This document shows positions 33,519 to 41,406 of a stretch of 64,000 nucleotides of DNA, piece after piece. The stretch comes from Agromyces flavus (lineage in GTDB: Bacteria; Actinomycetota; Actinomycetes; Actinomycetales; Microbacteriaceae), in the NCBI RefSeq assembly GCF_900104685.1, contig NZ_LT629755.1, forward strand, positions 3,534,001 through 3,598,000. The letters run 5' to 3'. Position numbers and translations under genes: made by a program. The notes beneath the pieces are model-generated. The model was not told where the DNA came from, made no database searches, and worked only from the letters and a program-made list of their open reading frames with translations. Numbering within the stretch: position 1 is the stretch's first letter; the number at the start of each line of letters is the position of its first letter.

Positions 33519-34597
33519 GCGGCGCCGACCGATCCTGCCGCGGCCGGCACTCCGGCGAGCAGCTCCGCGAACACGTCGCGCGCGTCGTCGTGCGTCGCGA
33601 GCCGTGCGGACTGGCCCATCCACAGCGACTGCAGGTCGCTGCGCCCGGCCTTCTCCGCCTCGGCCCGGAAGCGCCCGGTCAGCCAGTTCTGCATCGGGAA
33701 CGGCGCGATCGCGCCGGCCTCCTCGATCTCGCGCACGGCGCGGTTCGCCGCGCCCCGCGCCAAACGCCCGCTCATCGCGCGCGTGAGCACGGTGTCCTCG
33801 GCGGCGGCCTGCTCGATCGCCCGACGGTGTCCGTCGGTCGTCGCCGACTGCCGGGTGCGCAGGAACGCGGTGCCGACCTGCACGCCCCCGGCGCCGAGCG
33901 CGATCGCGGCCGCGACCCCGCGCCGATCGGCGATGCCTCCCGCCGCGATCACCGGCAGGTCCACCGCATCCACGACCTGCGGGATGAGCGAGATCGAACC
34001 GACGAGCACCTGTTCCGCTCGCCGCCGGAACGCCACGCGATGCCCGCCCGCCTCGAGCCCGGTCGCGACGATCGCATCGACGCCGCCGTCCGCGAGCGCG
34101 ACGGCCTCGTCGACCGTCGTCGCCGTGCCGATGAGGCTGATGCCGCGCTCGCGCGCCCCCTCGACGACCTCGGCCGGTGGCACGCCGAACACGAAGCTCG
34201 CGACGGCCGGTCGCAACTCGAGCACGGCGTCCCACTGCTCCTCGAACGGCGGGAGGAACCGCTCGGGCGGCGCCTCGGGCACGCGCACGCCGAGCTCGTC
34301 GAAGATCGGCCGCACCGCCGCGACGGCGCGCCCGAACGCGTCCGGGGCGGGCGCGGCATCCGTCGCCAGCGGCAGCCAGAGGTTCACGTTGAACGGCGCG
34401 CTCGTCGCGGCGCGGATGGCGGCGCCCGTCGCGAGGATGCGCTCGGCGTCGTAGCCGTAGAGCCCGTACGACCCGAGGCCGCCGAGCTCGCTCACGGTCG
34501 CGGTCAGCTCGACTGACGACAGCCCGCCGAACGGACCGAGCACGATCGGATGCCGGATGCCCAGCAGCTCGGTCAGCCGCGTCGTCGCATCGGTCAT
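33515..34597 (-). CDS. Nitronate monooxygenase (2-nitropropane dioxygenase family)
   Basis: 360 residues. TIM-barrel FMN enzyme: RHPIVLGPFGG at the N-terminus, EAGGHR (about residue 190) as the family flavin/catalytic motif, AAGGIADRRGVAAAIALGA, and VGTAFLRTRQS. Oxidises alkyl nitronates such as propionate-3-nitronate to carbonyl compounds and nitrite, a detoxification step. GAGGAG precedes ATG 34597. Upstream gene of a coupled pair with the flavin reductase. Confidence 0.9.
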   Translation of the reverse strand: MTDATTRLTELLGIRHPIVLGPFGGLSSVELTATVSELGGLGSYGLYGYDAERILATGAAIRAATSAPFNVNLWLPLATDAAPAPDAFGRAVAAVRPIFDELGVRVPEAPPERFLPPFEEQWDAVLELRPAVASFVFGVPPAEVVEGARERGISLIGTATTVDEAVALADGGVDAIVATGLEAGGHRVAFRRRAEQVLVGSISLIPQVVDAVDLPVIAAGGIADRRGVAAAIALGAGGVQVGTAFLRTRQSATTDGHRRAIEQAAAEDTVLTRAMSGRLARGAANRAVREIEEAGAIAPFPMQNWLTGRFRAEAEKAGRSDLQSLWMGQSARLATHDDARDVFAELLAGVPAAAGSVGAA

Positions 34598-34655
34598 GGG
34601 TGCCTCCTCGATCGGTCGCAGTGCGGGCGGATGCCGCGCGCGGCCGACGCACGCA

Positions 34656-34817
34656 TCACTCCGTGCGTCGCGCCCCGCAGTTCCAGCACGTGCCGCCCTC
34701 GACGAGCGCCCCGCACTCGGTGCACGTCGCCGCGAGCCAGCACACGTCGCCGGTCACTCCATCCTGCTCCGGTTCGGGCCGCGACTCCGCACCGCGGGTC
34801 GCTCGAGGGTCATCCAC
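34656..34817 (-). CDS. Small zinc-ribbon protein, unknown
   Basis: 53 residues from GTG 34817; the frame continues upstream but only as antisense of the next gene. The C-terminal part is a compact zinc ribbon with CTECG and CWNCG pairs (about residues 33-48), like a zf-ribbon_3 or rubredoxin-type knuckle; the N-terminus is hydrophilic. The start is unsure because no good site or promoter hexamer is seen. Function unknown. Confidence 0.55.
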   Translation of the reverse strand: MDDPRATRGAESRPEPEQDGVTGDVCWLAATCTECGALVEGGTCWNCGARRTE

Positions 34818-34881
34818 ACGCCCATTGTGACGCCGGAAGACCTCGGGAAGAGAACGGCGCCGCGTCACGTTGGCCCTCCCC

Positions 34882-35535
34882 ATGACGACTCTCGGAATCA
34901 TCGGAGCAGGCAACATCGGCAGCCAGGTCGCGCGTGCGGCGATCGCGAACGGGTACGACGTGGTCATCGCGAACTCGCGCGGACCCGAGACCCTCGCCGG
35001 GCTGGTCGACGAACTCGGCCCGAAGGCGCGCGCCGCGACGGCCGACGAGGCCGCGGCGGCTGGTGACGTGGTCGTGGTGACCGTGCCGTTCAGGGCGTAC
35101 GACGCGATCCCCGTCGAGCCGCTCGCGGGCAAGATCGTGATCGACACGAACAACTACTACTGGGAGCGCGACGGCCACGTGGCCGAGCTCGACGAGGGAC
35201 GGGCCACGGTCTCCGGCCTGCTGCAGTGGCACCTGCCCGACAGCCGCGTCGCGAAGGGTTTCAACCACATCATGGCCAAGGACATCACGACCGACGGCCG
35301 TCCGGCCGGCACGGCCGGGCGACGCGCGCTCGCGACGTCGAGCGACTTCGACGACGCCGCGGAGTTCGTGACGAAGCTGTACGACGAGTTCGGGTTCGAC
35401 ACCGTGAACGTGGGCCCGCTCGCCGAGAGCTGGCGCGTGGAGCGCGATCAGCCGGCGTACGTCGTGCCGCAGACGCGCGACGAGCTTGTGGCGAACCTCG
35501 CGAAGGCCGTGCGAACCGGCGAGGCCGCGGCGTAG
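34882..35535 (+). CDS. NADPH-binding F420-reductase-like / NAD(P)-binding protein
   Basis: 217 residues. GIIGAGNIGSQVARAAI is the Rossmann motif at the N-terminus, with VVIANSRGPETL suggesting NADPH specificity (N-S-R), VVVVTVPFRAYDAI, DTNNYY and AKGFNHI, all usual for the F420-dependent NADP reductase family. In actinobacteria such proteins also act on other substrates. ATG 34882 is used; a TTG at 34870 is possible. Confidence 0.85.
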   Translation: MTTLGIIGAGNIGSQVARAAIANGYDVVIANSRGPETLAGLVDELGPKARAATADEAAAAGDVVVVTVPFRAYDAIPVEPLAGKIVIDTNNYYWERDGHVAELDEGRATVSGLLQWHLPDSRVAKGFNHIMAKDITTDGRPAGTAGRRALATSSDFDDAAEFVTKLYDEFGFDTVNVGPLAESWRVERDQPAYVVPQTRDELVANLAKAVRTGEAAA

Positions 35536-35559
35536 CGGCGGCCCCTGTTCTCATCCTTC

Positions 35560-35623
35560 TTTCGCATGAGAATCCGGTCGATCGGCCCGCCTGGCGCCCC
35601 GAACCACGGATTCTCATGCGAAA
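35560..35623. repeat. 17-base perfect inverted repeat with 30-base loop
   Basis: TTTCGCATGAGAATCCG at 35560-35576 and its exact reverse complement at 35607-35623; a further TTCTCAT at 35548-35554 pairs with ATGAGAA as well. The elements lie 120-180 bases upstream of the glutamine-synthetase-like gene, in an otherwise empty 205-base gap, and may be an operator or an attenuator. Confidence 0.8.
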
Positions 35624-35740
35624 CGGCTGCGGAACGGCACGCGAACCCCGAAAACCGCCCGAAATCCGGCGGGTGCATACTGATCCCGACCGCCGCGACC
35701 GCACCCCGAGCCCCGTCGCCCGGCGGAGGCAGGAGATCGG

Positions 35741-37090
35741 ATGAATCGGTTCGTCGGCTTCGACCAGGTCCGGGCGCTCCTCGTCTCGCACGTCGACAAT
35801 GCGGGCATCTCGCGCGTGAAGGCGCTGCCGCACGGTCGGCTGCTCTCGGCGAGCACCTACGGCGTGACGAACTCGAACAGCGTGGGGTTCCTGTTCTCGG
35901 TCGACGACCACCTCAACGCGACGCCGGCGCTCGACCCGATCGTGGGCGACCTGCGCGGGATCGCCGACCTGTCGGCCGTGGCGATGCTCGACGCCGATTC
36001 GGGGCTCGCCTGGGCGCCCGCCGACCTGTATGCCCTCGACGGCTCGCCCCATCCGACGTGCACGCGCTCGGCGCTGCGCCGGGTGATCGACGACGCGGAT
36101 GACTCGCGCCTGGGGTTCACGGTCGGCTTCGAGCTCGAGTGCACGGTCTTCCGAGACGAACCCATGACCACCTCCGGCGCTCCGACTCCGGCCACGACCG
36201 GGCCCGCCTACTCGACCCGGTCGCTGCTCGAGGTCGAGTCGTTCGCGCTGGCGGCCGTGGACGCGCTCGAGTTCGCCGGCGTGACCGTGCAGCAGTTCCA
36301 TCCGGAGTTCGGCACCGGCCAGCTCGAGTTCGCGTTCGCCCCGCAAGACCCGCTTCGCGCGGTCGACGAGCTCGTGCTCGCCCGGGTCGTGCTGACCCGG
36401 GTCGCCCGAGCGCACGGCCTGCTGATCTCGTTCGCGCCCGTGCCGATCATCGGCGGCGCGTCGAACGGATGCCACGTGCACCTGTCCGCGGCGCGCGAGG
36501 GCCGTCGCAACGTGTTCGCCGAGCCGGCCGCGACGCACGGCGTCTCGGAGGAGGGCGGCCGCATCATCGCCGGCATCCTCGACCGGCTCGAGGAGGGCGT
36601 CGCGCTGCTCGGCGGGAGCGTGCTCTCGTTCACGCGGCTCCGGCCGCACTCGTGGGCGGGCGCCGACCTGTGCTGGGGGCCCGCGAACCGCGAGGCCGCG
36701 ATCCGCTACGTGCCGGGCCAAGCCGGCATGGGCGCCGAGCAGGCGAACCTCGAGGTCAAGCCCGTGGATGGCGCGGCCAATCCGTACCTCGCCGTGGCGG
36801 CGATCCTCGCGTCGGCGTTCGATGGGGTCGCGCGCGAAGCGGTGCCGCCGAAGCCGGTCACGGTGGATCCGAGCACGCTCACGGCCGCGCAACGTCGTGG
36901 CCGCGGCATCCGCTCGCTGCCCGCTGACCTCGGCTCGGCGCTCGACCGGCTCGAGGCGAGCCAGTTCTTCCGCGGCGTGTTCGGTGACGTGCTGCTCGAC
37001 GCCTACCTCGCGACCCGGCGCCACGAGTGGGAGGCGTACGGTGAGCGCCCGCCCGAGGAGGTCGCCGAGCTGGTGCGCTGGCGCTACTGA
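35741..37090 (+). CDS. Glutamine synthetase-family ligase
   Basis: 449 residues. ATP-grasp-like GS core: VGFELECTVF (metal-binding Glu), GTGQLEFAFAP, GGASNGCHVHLS (His/Gly metal and ATP loop) and QANLEVKPVDGAANPYLAVAAIL at the C-terminal active site; RRGRGIRSLP ends the core. It ligates an amine to a glutamate or similar acid with ATP. The divergent sequence and length fit the gamma-glutamylpolyamine or gamma-glutamylanilide synthetase branch rather than GlnA; this is inference. GCAGGAG precedes ATG 35741. Confidence 0.87.
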   Translation: MNRFVGFDQVRALLVSHVDNAGISRVKALPHGRLLSASTYGVTNSNSVGFLFSVDDHLNATPALDPIVGDLRGIADLSAVAMLDADSGLAWAPADLYALDGSPHPTCTRSALRRVIDDADDSRLGFTVGFELECTVFRDEPMTTSGAPTPATTGPAYSTRSLLEVESFALAAVDALEFAGVTVQQFHPEFGTGQLEFAFAPQDPLRAVDELVLARVVLTRVARAHGLLISFAPVPIIGGASNGCHVHLSAAREGRRNVFAEPAATHGVSEEGGRIIAGILDRLEEGVALLGGSVLSFTRLRPHSWAGADLCWGPANREAAIRYVPGQAGMGAEQANLEVKPVDGAANPYLAVAAILASAFDGVAREAVPPKPVTVDPSTLTAAQRRGRGIRSLPADLGSALDRLEASQFFRGVFGDVLLDAYLATRRHEWEAYGERPPEEVAELVRWRY

Positions 37091-37166
37091 GCCCGATCGG
37101 GCGGATGTCGCGCCTCGCGCCCGACGTCCGGTCGTGGTCGGGGGACCGAGACTGCGGGTCGGACCG

Positions 37167-37364
37167 TCAGCCCTCGCCCTGCTCGTCCGTCGGGAGGCGT
37201 GTCGGCTCGCCGCCGATCCCCGCACCTTCGCCCTCGGGAGCATCGGCAGCGGTTTCGCTGTGCCGGGCGACCTCCTCGTCGTCGACCTGCGTCATGGGCA
37301 GGTCGTCGCGGTCGCCGTCCTTGTTGTCGCCCGGGTCCTGGAATCCCGTCGAGATGTCGGTCAC
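37167..37364 (-). CDS. Small acidic disordered protein, unknown
   Basis: 65 residues, GTG 37364 with AAGGGG upstream. DISTGFQDPGDNKDGDRDD and a Glu/Gly-rich tail; no hydrophobic core. It belongs to the same type as the 60-residue protein at 14552-14734 and both have strong ribosome-binding sites. Function unknown. Confidence 0.6.
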   Translation of the reverse strand: MTDISTGFQDPGDNKDGDRDDLPMTQVDDEEVARHSETAADAPEGEGAGIGGEPTRLPTDEQGEG

Positions 37365-37493
37365 GATGCGCCCCTTCCGTCGGCGTGTTGCCCTGCCTCC
37401 GGGCAACCGTGCCATGCGCACCGGTGCGCCCGGCAGGCGGTTGACACGCGCAACCCCCTGCGGGACCGACCGGCACCGCCGGATACTGGGCGG

Positions 37494-38063
37494 ATGGCGA
37501 TGCGGGGAGTCGTCGAGCATCCGGCTGGGCTGTCCTATCGAGACGCGCTCATCACGGTCGACGAGGAGGCGGACCTGCTCGAGCGGTTCGCGGAGCTCGA
37601 GCTGCGCCCGCTCGTGCTGCACGGCGTGCCATCCCGACGCCTCACTCGTGCGTTCGGCGTGGGCTACGACTTCGAGACGCGCGCGACGCGTGATGTGGCG
37701 CCGCTGCCAGATTGGCTGCTCGGGCTCCGCGCGATGGCGGCCGCGTTCGCCGGCGTCGCTGCCGACGAATTCGTCGAGGCCCTGGTCACCCGGTACCCGC
37801 CCGGTGCGACGATCAGCTGGCACAAGGACGTGCCGGTGTTCGGCAGCGTCGTGGTCGGGGTGTCGCTCGGCTCGGGGTGCGTGATGCGGTTCCAGCGCAC
37901 GGCCGCGGGCGGGGAGCGGCGCGTCTTCGAGCAGCCGCTGTCGCCGCGATCGGCGTACGCGATGACCGGCGCCGCGCGCTGGGTCTGGCAGCACTCCATC
38001 CCGGCGGTGCCCGACGAGCGGTGGTCGGTGACGTTCCGGCAGCTGGCCGGCCGCAGGGGCTGA
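37494..38063 (+). CDS. Alpha-ketoglutarate-dependent dioxygenase AlkB-like
   Basis: 189 residues. The Fe(II) triad is visible as HKD in TISWHKDVPVFG (residues ~104-106) and His in WQHSIPAV (~165), with Arg in RWSVTFRQL for oxoglutarate. Length is close to bacterial AlkB. Such enzymes demethylate 1-methyladenine and 3-methylcytosine in DNA or RNA. A GATACT hexamer lies 6 bases before ATG 37494 and no Shine-Dalgarno is seen; ATG 37500 is a possible alternative. Confidence 0.87.
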   Translation: MAMRGVVEHPAGLSYRDALITVDEEADLLERFAELELRPLVLHGVPSRRLTRAFGVGYDFETRATRDVAPLPDWLLGLRAMAAAFAGVAADEFVEALVTRYPPGATISWHKDVPVFGSVVVGVSLGSGCVMRFQRTAAGGERRVFEQPLSPRSAYAMTGAARWVWQHSIPAVPDERWSVTFRQLAGRRG

Positions 38064-38116
38064 GGCGCCGGCGTCGTCGCACCGGGATGCTTCGCATTCC
38101 GCTCATGTCGATCCGA

Positions 38117-38143
38117 CCTCATGCGAGGCCGCGCTGACATGAG
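38117..38143 (+). repeat. 27-base repeat unit, copy 1
   Basis: Starts CCTCATGCGAGGCC and ends GACATGAG; it contains CTCATG and CATGAG as inverted arms. Copy 2 is 70 bases downstream with one base different. Confidence 0.6.
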
Positions 38144-38186
38144 GGATGGTGTCGTGCACCGCGCACGTCGCCGATGGCAGGTCGGG

Positions 38187-38213
38187 CCTCATGTGAGGCC
38201 GCGCTGACATGAG
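38187..38213 (+). repeat. 27-base repeat unit, copy 2
   Basis: Starts CCTCATGTGAGGCC and ends GACATGAG; differs from copy 1 at a single base. The first 12 bases also occur on the minus strand at 25952-25963. Both copies lie in the 281-base gap between alkB-like and MFS genes, where no gene is seen. Confidence 0.6.
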
Positions 38214-38344
38214 CCGGCTGGAAGGACTCCGCCGGATGACCGGGGCGCCAGAATCGGGCGCTGGAGCGTGTCGATCTCGCCCGCCCTCGTTCGACGACTG
38301 AGTAGAGACATCCGCTCAGGAACGCGACCCGAGGAGACGAGATC

Positions 38345-39766
38345 ATGACCACGCCCCGAGCACTTCGACCGCTCCGCAACCCCGCCTACCGCTGGCTCGC
38401 CGCCGCGCTCGTGTCGTCGCTGATCGGCACGGGCGTCTGGATCGTCGCGCTCGTGTGGCAGATCGTGGCGATCGGCGGCGGCGCGGCCGAGCTCTCGCTC
38501 GTCGCGGGTGCGTCGGCCGTCGGCATGCTGCTGACGACCCTGCTCGGCGGGGCGCTCGCCGACCGGATGTCGCAACGACGCATCCTGCTCGTCGTCGAGG
38601 TGATCCGAGCGGCGAGCGTCGGCATGGTCGCGCTCCTGTCGCTCGCCGGCGCCCTCGCGACGTGGCAGCTCGCCGCGGTCGCGTTCGTCGGCGGCGTGCT
38701 GAGCGGCCTCTACTACCCGGCGTACTCGGCGCTGCTGCCGACCGTCGTGCCCGAGGACGAGCTGCTCGCCGCGAACGGGTTCGAGGGGATGGCGCGTCCC
38801 GTGCTCATGCAGGCCGGTGGACCCGCGCTCGCGAGCGCGCTCATCGCGGTCACTTCCCCGGGCGCGGCGCTCGCCGTGACCGCGCTGTCGGGGGTCGTCG
38901 CGGCGGCGTGCATCCTGCGCGTGCCGGAGACCGCGGGTCGCGGGGTGCAGGCGGCGACGGCCGGGGCCGGGTCCGACGTGCGAGGTGACGCGAACCCGAG
39001 TGACACCGAGCCCTCGAGCGCAGACGACGCAGCGCGCCATCCGGCCCTCGCCCTGCTCGTCGACGTGCGCGACGGCTTCGCCTACATGGTGCACACGCCG
39101 TGGCTGCTGGGCACACTGATGTTCGCGTCGCTGCTGATCCTGCTGATCATGGGACCGTTCGAGGTGCTCGTGCCCTTCGTGATCAAGGATGTCGCGCGCG
39201 GCGGTCCCGAGGAGCACGCGCTCGTGCTCGCGGCGTTCGGCATCGGGGGCGCCGTCGGGTCTGCGGTCATCGCGTCGCTTCGGATGCCGCGGCGCTACCT
39301 GACCGTGATGAACCTGCTCTGGGCGCTCGGCTGCCTGCCGCTCATTGCGTTCGGACTGACCGACGAGGTGTGGGTCATGGTGGTCGCGGCGTTCCTCGTC
39401 GGCGCGGCGTTCAACGGCGGCGTCGTCATCTGGGGCACGCTGCTGCAGCGGCGGGTGCCCGCCGAGATGCTTGGCCGCGTGTCGAGCCTCGACTTCTTCG
39501 TGTCGCTCGCGTTCATGCCGCTGTCGATGGCGTTGGCCGGACCGGCGGGGGAGTCGCTCGGGCTGCCGGCCGTGTTCCTCATCGCGGGTGCGGCGCCGCT
39601 CGTGATCGGAGTGGTCGCGATCGTGGCGGCGCGGATGACGCGCGACGAGCTCGCGAACCCGCTCGCGGAACCGCAACCGGAACCGGAACCGGCGACCGGG
39701 GCCGAGCGCTCGCCCGAACCGGAGCGCGAGCCGGAATTCGCCTCCGCGACACTCGCGACCGCCTGA
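38345..39766 (+). CDS. MFS transporter
   Basis: 473 residues, twelve hydrophobic helices with a large central cytoplasmic loop of about 60 acidic residues (about 200-260). WIVALVWQIVAIGG and the loop motif GGALADRMSQRRILLVV (G-x-x-x-D-R-x-x-R-R) are MFS signatures; the pattern resembles the DHA3/enterobactin-exporter group. The C-terminal tail (about 440-473) is Pro/Glu-rich. It likely exports a drug or siderophore. GAGGAGACGAG precedes ATG 38345. It ends convergently with ppk2 across a hairpin. Confidence 0.87.
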   Translation: MTTPRALRPLRNPAYRWLAAALVSSLIGTGVWIVALVWQIVAIGGGAAELSLVAGASAVGMLLTTLLGGALADRMSQRRILLVVEVIRAASVGMVALLSLAGALATWQLAAVAFVGGVLSGLYYPAYSALLPTVVPEDELLAANGFEGMARPVLMQAGGPALASALIAVTSPGAALAVTALSGVVAAACILRVPETAGRGVQAATAGAGSDVRGDANPSDTEPSSADDAARHPALALLVDVRDGFAYMVHTPWLLGTLMFASLLILLIMGPFEVLVPFVIKDVARGGPEEHALVLAAFGIGGAVGSAVIASLRMPRRYLTVMNLLWALGCLPLIAFGLTDEVWVMVVAAFLVGAAFNGGVVIWGTLLQRRVPAEMLGRVSSLDFFVSLAFMPLSMALAGPAGESLGLPAVFLIAGAAPLVIGVVAIVAARMTRDELANPLAEPQPEPEPATGAERSPEPEREPEFASATLATA

Positions 39767-39781
39767 GCGATCAGCCGGCAC

Positions 39782-39818
39782 GGCGGAGGAGGACGGGACC
39801 TACCCGTCCTTCTCCGCC
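39782..39818. terminator. Bidirectional hairpin between MFS and PPK2 genes
   Basis: Arms 39782-39797 and 39803-39818 (16 bases, one mismatch, GGCGGAGGAGGACGGG) with loop ACCTA. It overlaps the last codons of the PPK2 gene, whose C-terminal residues are encoded in the right arm. Confidence 0.7.
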
Positions 39819-40615
39819 TTCCGCATGAGCTCCGCCGCGTAGTCGGGCACCGAGTTCGTCCACGACCGGGGCGGCCGCTCGTATCCGCCGGCGGGCGGCC
39901 GCGGCGGGATCTCGATCACCTCGGGCTCGACGTGCTCCCACGGCACCTTCGAGAGTAGGTGCGCGATCATGTTGATCCGCGACCGGCGCTTGTCGTCGCT
40001 CTCGACCTCGTACCAGGGCGCCTCGGCGATGTCGGTGTGGAGGAACATGTTGTCCTTCGCGCGCGAGTAGTCCTCCCACTTCGTGATCGAGAGCACGTCG
40101 TTGGGGCTGAGCTTCCACCGCCGCATCGGGTCCTCGGCGCGCGAGCGGAACCGCTCCTCCTGCACGACGTCGGACACGCTGAACCAGTACTTGAGCAGGA
40201 TGATGCCGTCCTCGACGAGCATGCGCTCGAAGATCGGCGCCTGATGCAGGAAGCGGTGGTACTCCTCGTTGGTGCAGTACCCCATGACGCGCTCGACGCC
40301 CGCGCGGTTGTACCAGGACCGGTCCATGAGCACGATCTCGCCGCCGGCCGGCAGGTGCGGCACGTAGCGCTGGAAGTACCACCGCGTCTTGTCGCGTGCG
40401 CTCGGCGTCGGCAGCGCGACGATGCGCGTGACGCGCGGGTTCATGTACTCGCTCACGCGCTTGATGGCAGAACCCTTGCCCGCGGCATCCCGGCCCTCGA
40501 AGATCACGACGATGCGTGCGCCCGACTGCTGCACCCAGGCCTGCATGTCAACGAGCTGCGCCTGCAGGCGCTCGAGTTCGGCCTCGTACAGCGCCTTCGG
40601 CATCCGTCTGCTCAT
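39800..40615 (-). CDS. ppk2: Polyphosphate kinase 2 family protein
   Basis: 271 residues. Walker A EGRDAAGKGSAIKRV at about residue 44-58, lid and Walker B region in LMDRSWYNRAGVE, plus YCTNEEYHRFL and the KWEDYSRAKD motif. This is the class I PPK2 arrangement, using polyphosphate to phosphorylate nucleoside diphosphates. AAGGGG precedes ATG 40615; the longer upstream frame is out-of-gene. The C-terminal tail is Pro/Arg-rich. Confidence 0.92.
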   Translation of the reverse strand: MSRRMPKALYEAELERLQAQLVDMQAWVQQSGARIVVIFEGRDAAGKGSAIKRVSEYMNPRVTRIVALPTPSARDKTRWYFQRYVPHLPAGGEIVLMDRSWYNRAGVERVMGYCTNEEYHRFLHQAPIFERMLVEDGIILLKYWFSVSDVVQEERFRSRAEDPMRRWKLSPNDVLSITKWEDYSRAKDNMFLHTDIAEAPWYEVESDDKRRSRINMIAHLLSKVPWEHVEPEVIEIPPRPPAGGYERPPRSWTNSVPDYAAELMRKAEKDG

Positions 40616-40683
40616 CGGGCACCCCTTGCTGAAGCCTAGAGCGGATGTCGCGCCGCGGCGCCGCGCGACTCCATACTGAGCGG

Positions 40684-41220
40684 ATGGACGCACCCGCGGG
40701 TCTTGGAGTCGTGACCGCCTCCACGGGTGCCGGGATGCTCGCACTGTGGGACACCTCGGCGTTCGAGGACGTCGACGGGTACGACGCGTGGGAGGAGCGC
40801 GTCAACGAGCGACTTCCGGACGCCATCCGGGCGGGCGAGCTGGTGCCCGTCAACATCCGATTCGACGGCGCCTACGGCGTCCGAGTCGTGGTCGCCCCCG
40901 ATGAGCTGACCGAGCGGGAGCAGCGGTACGCGATCGTGACGAGCGACCACTACCTCCTCGTCATCGCGGGCGCCACGGCGTGCCTGAGCGGACTCGAATC
41001 CGTCGGAGATCCGAGCGAGGCGCCGCTCAGCGTGCCGCTCGTCGCGGGACGCTACGCCGTCCGGACGACGCTCGTCGCGTGGGATGAGGAGCCGGATTCG
41101 AAGGGCCCGGATGGCAGGCCCACCTCGACCGCGCTGCCCGACTTCGTCGTGCGGATCGAGCCGGCGAGTGGGTCGGAATCATTCCGCGTCGCGAAGGAGA
41201 CCTTCGACCGACCCGCCTGA
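40684..41220 (+). CDS. Protein of unknown function
   Basis: 178 residues, soluble. A beta-rich domain (VVTASTGAGMLALWDTSAF, LVPVNIRFDGAYGVRVVVAPD, RYAVRTTLVAWDEE) with no transmembrane segment. I do not recognise a family. CATACT lies 6 bases before ATG 40684 without a Shine-Dalgarno, so it may be leaderless. Its C-terminal Pro/Ala tail ends 186 bases before the HD protein. Confidence 0.6.
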   Translation: MDAPAGLGVVTASTGAGMLALWDTSAFEDVDGYDAWEERVNERLPDAIRAGELVPVNIRFDGAYGVRVVVAPDELTEREQRYAIVTSDHYLLVIAGATACLSGLESVGDPSEAPLSVPLVAGRYAVRTTLVAWDEEPDSKGPDGRPTSTALPDFVVRIEPASGSESFRVAKETFDRPA

Positions 41221-41406
41221 GGCGCCGCGTGCGCGCTCCGCCCCGAGTTGCGCCATGCCGACACGCCATCGCGCGCATGGGAGGTGCAGTCGTACCATCG
41301 GAGGACGCACGGGTCCCCCGCCCGCCGCGTTCGAACCTGAATCCCGATCAGACGACCGTCCGATCCGTCCGCCGACATGGCGGGCGGGCATCCCCCTGGA
41401 GTTCGG

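Noticed and set aside
37441-37446. TTGACA upstream of the alkB-like gene
   Set aside because: It lies 35 bases before the GATACT hexamer, too far for a -35.
38117-38213. The 27-base repeats as a CRISPR remnant
   Set aside because: Only two copies with one 43-base spacer, internal CTCATG/CATGAG arms, and no cas gene.
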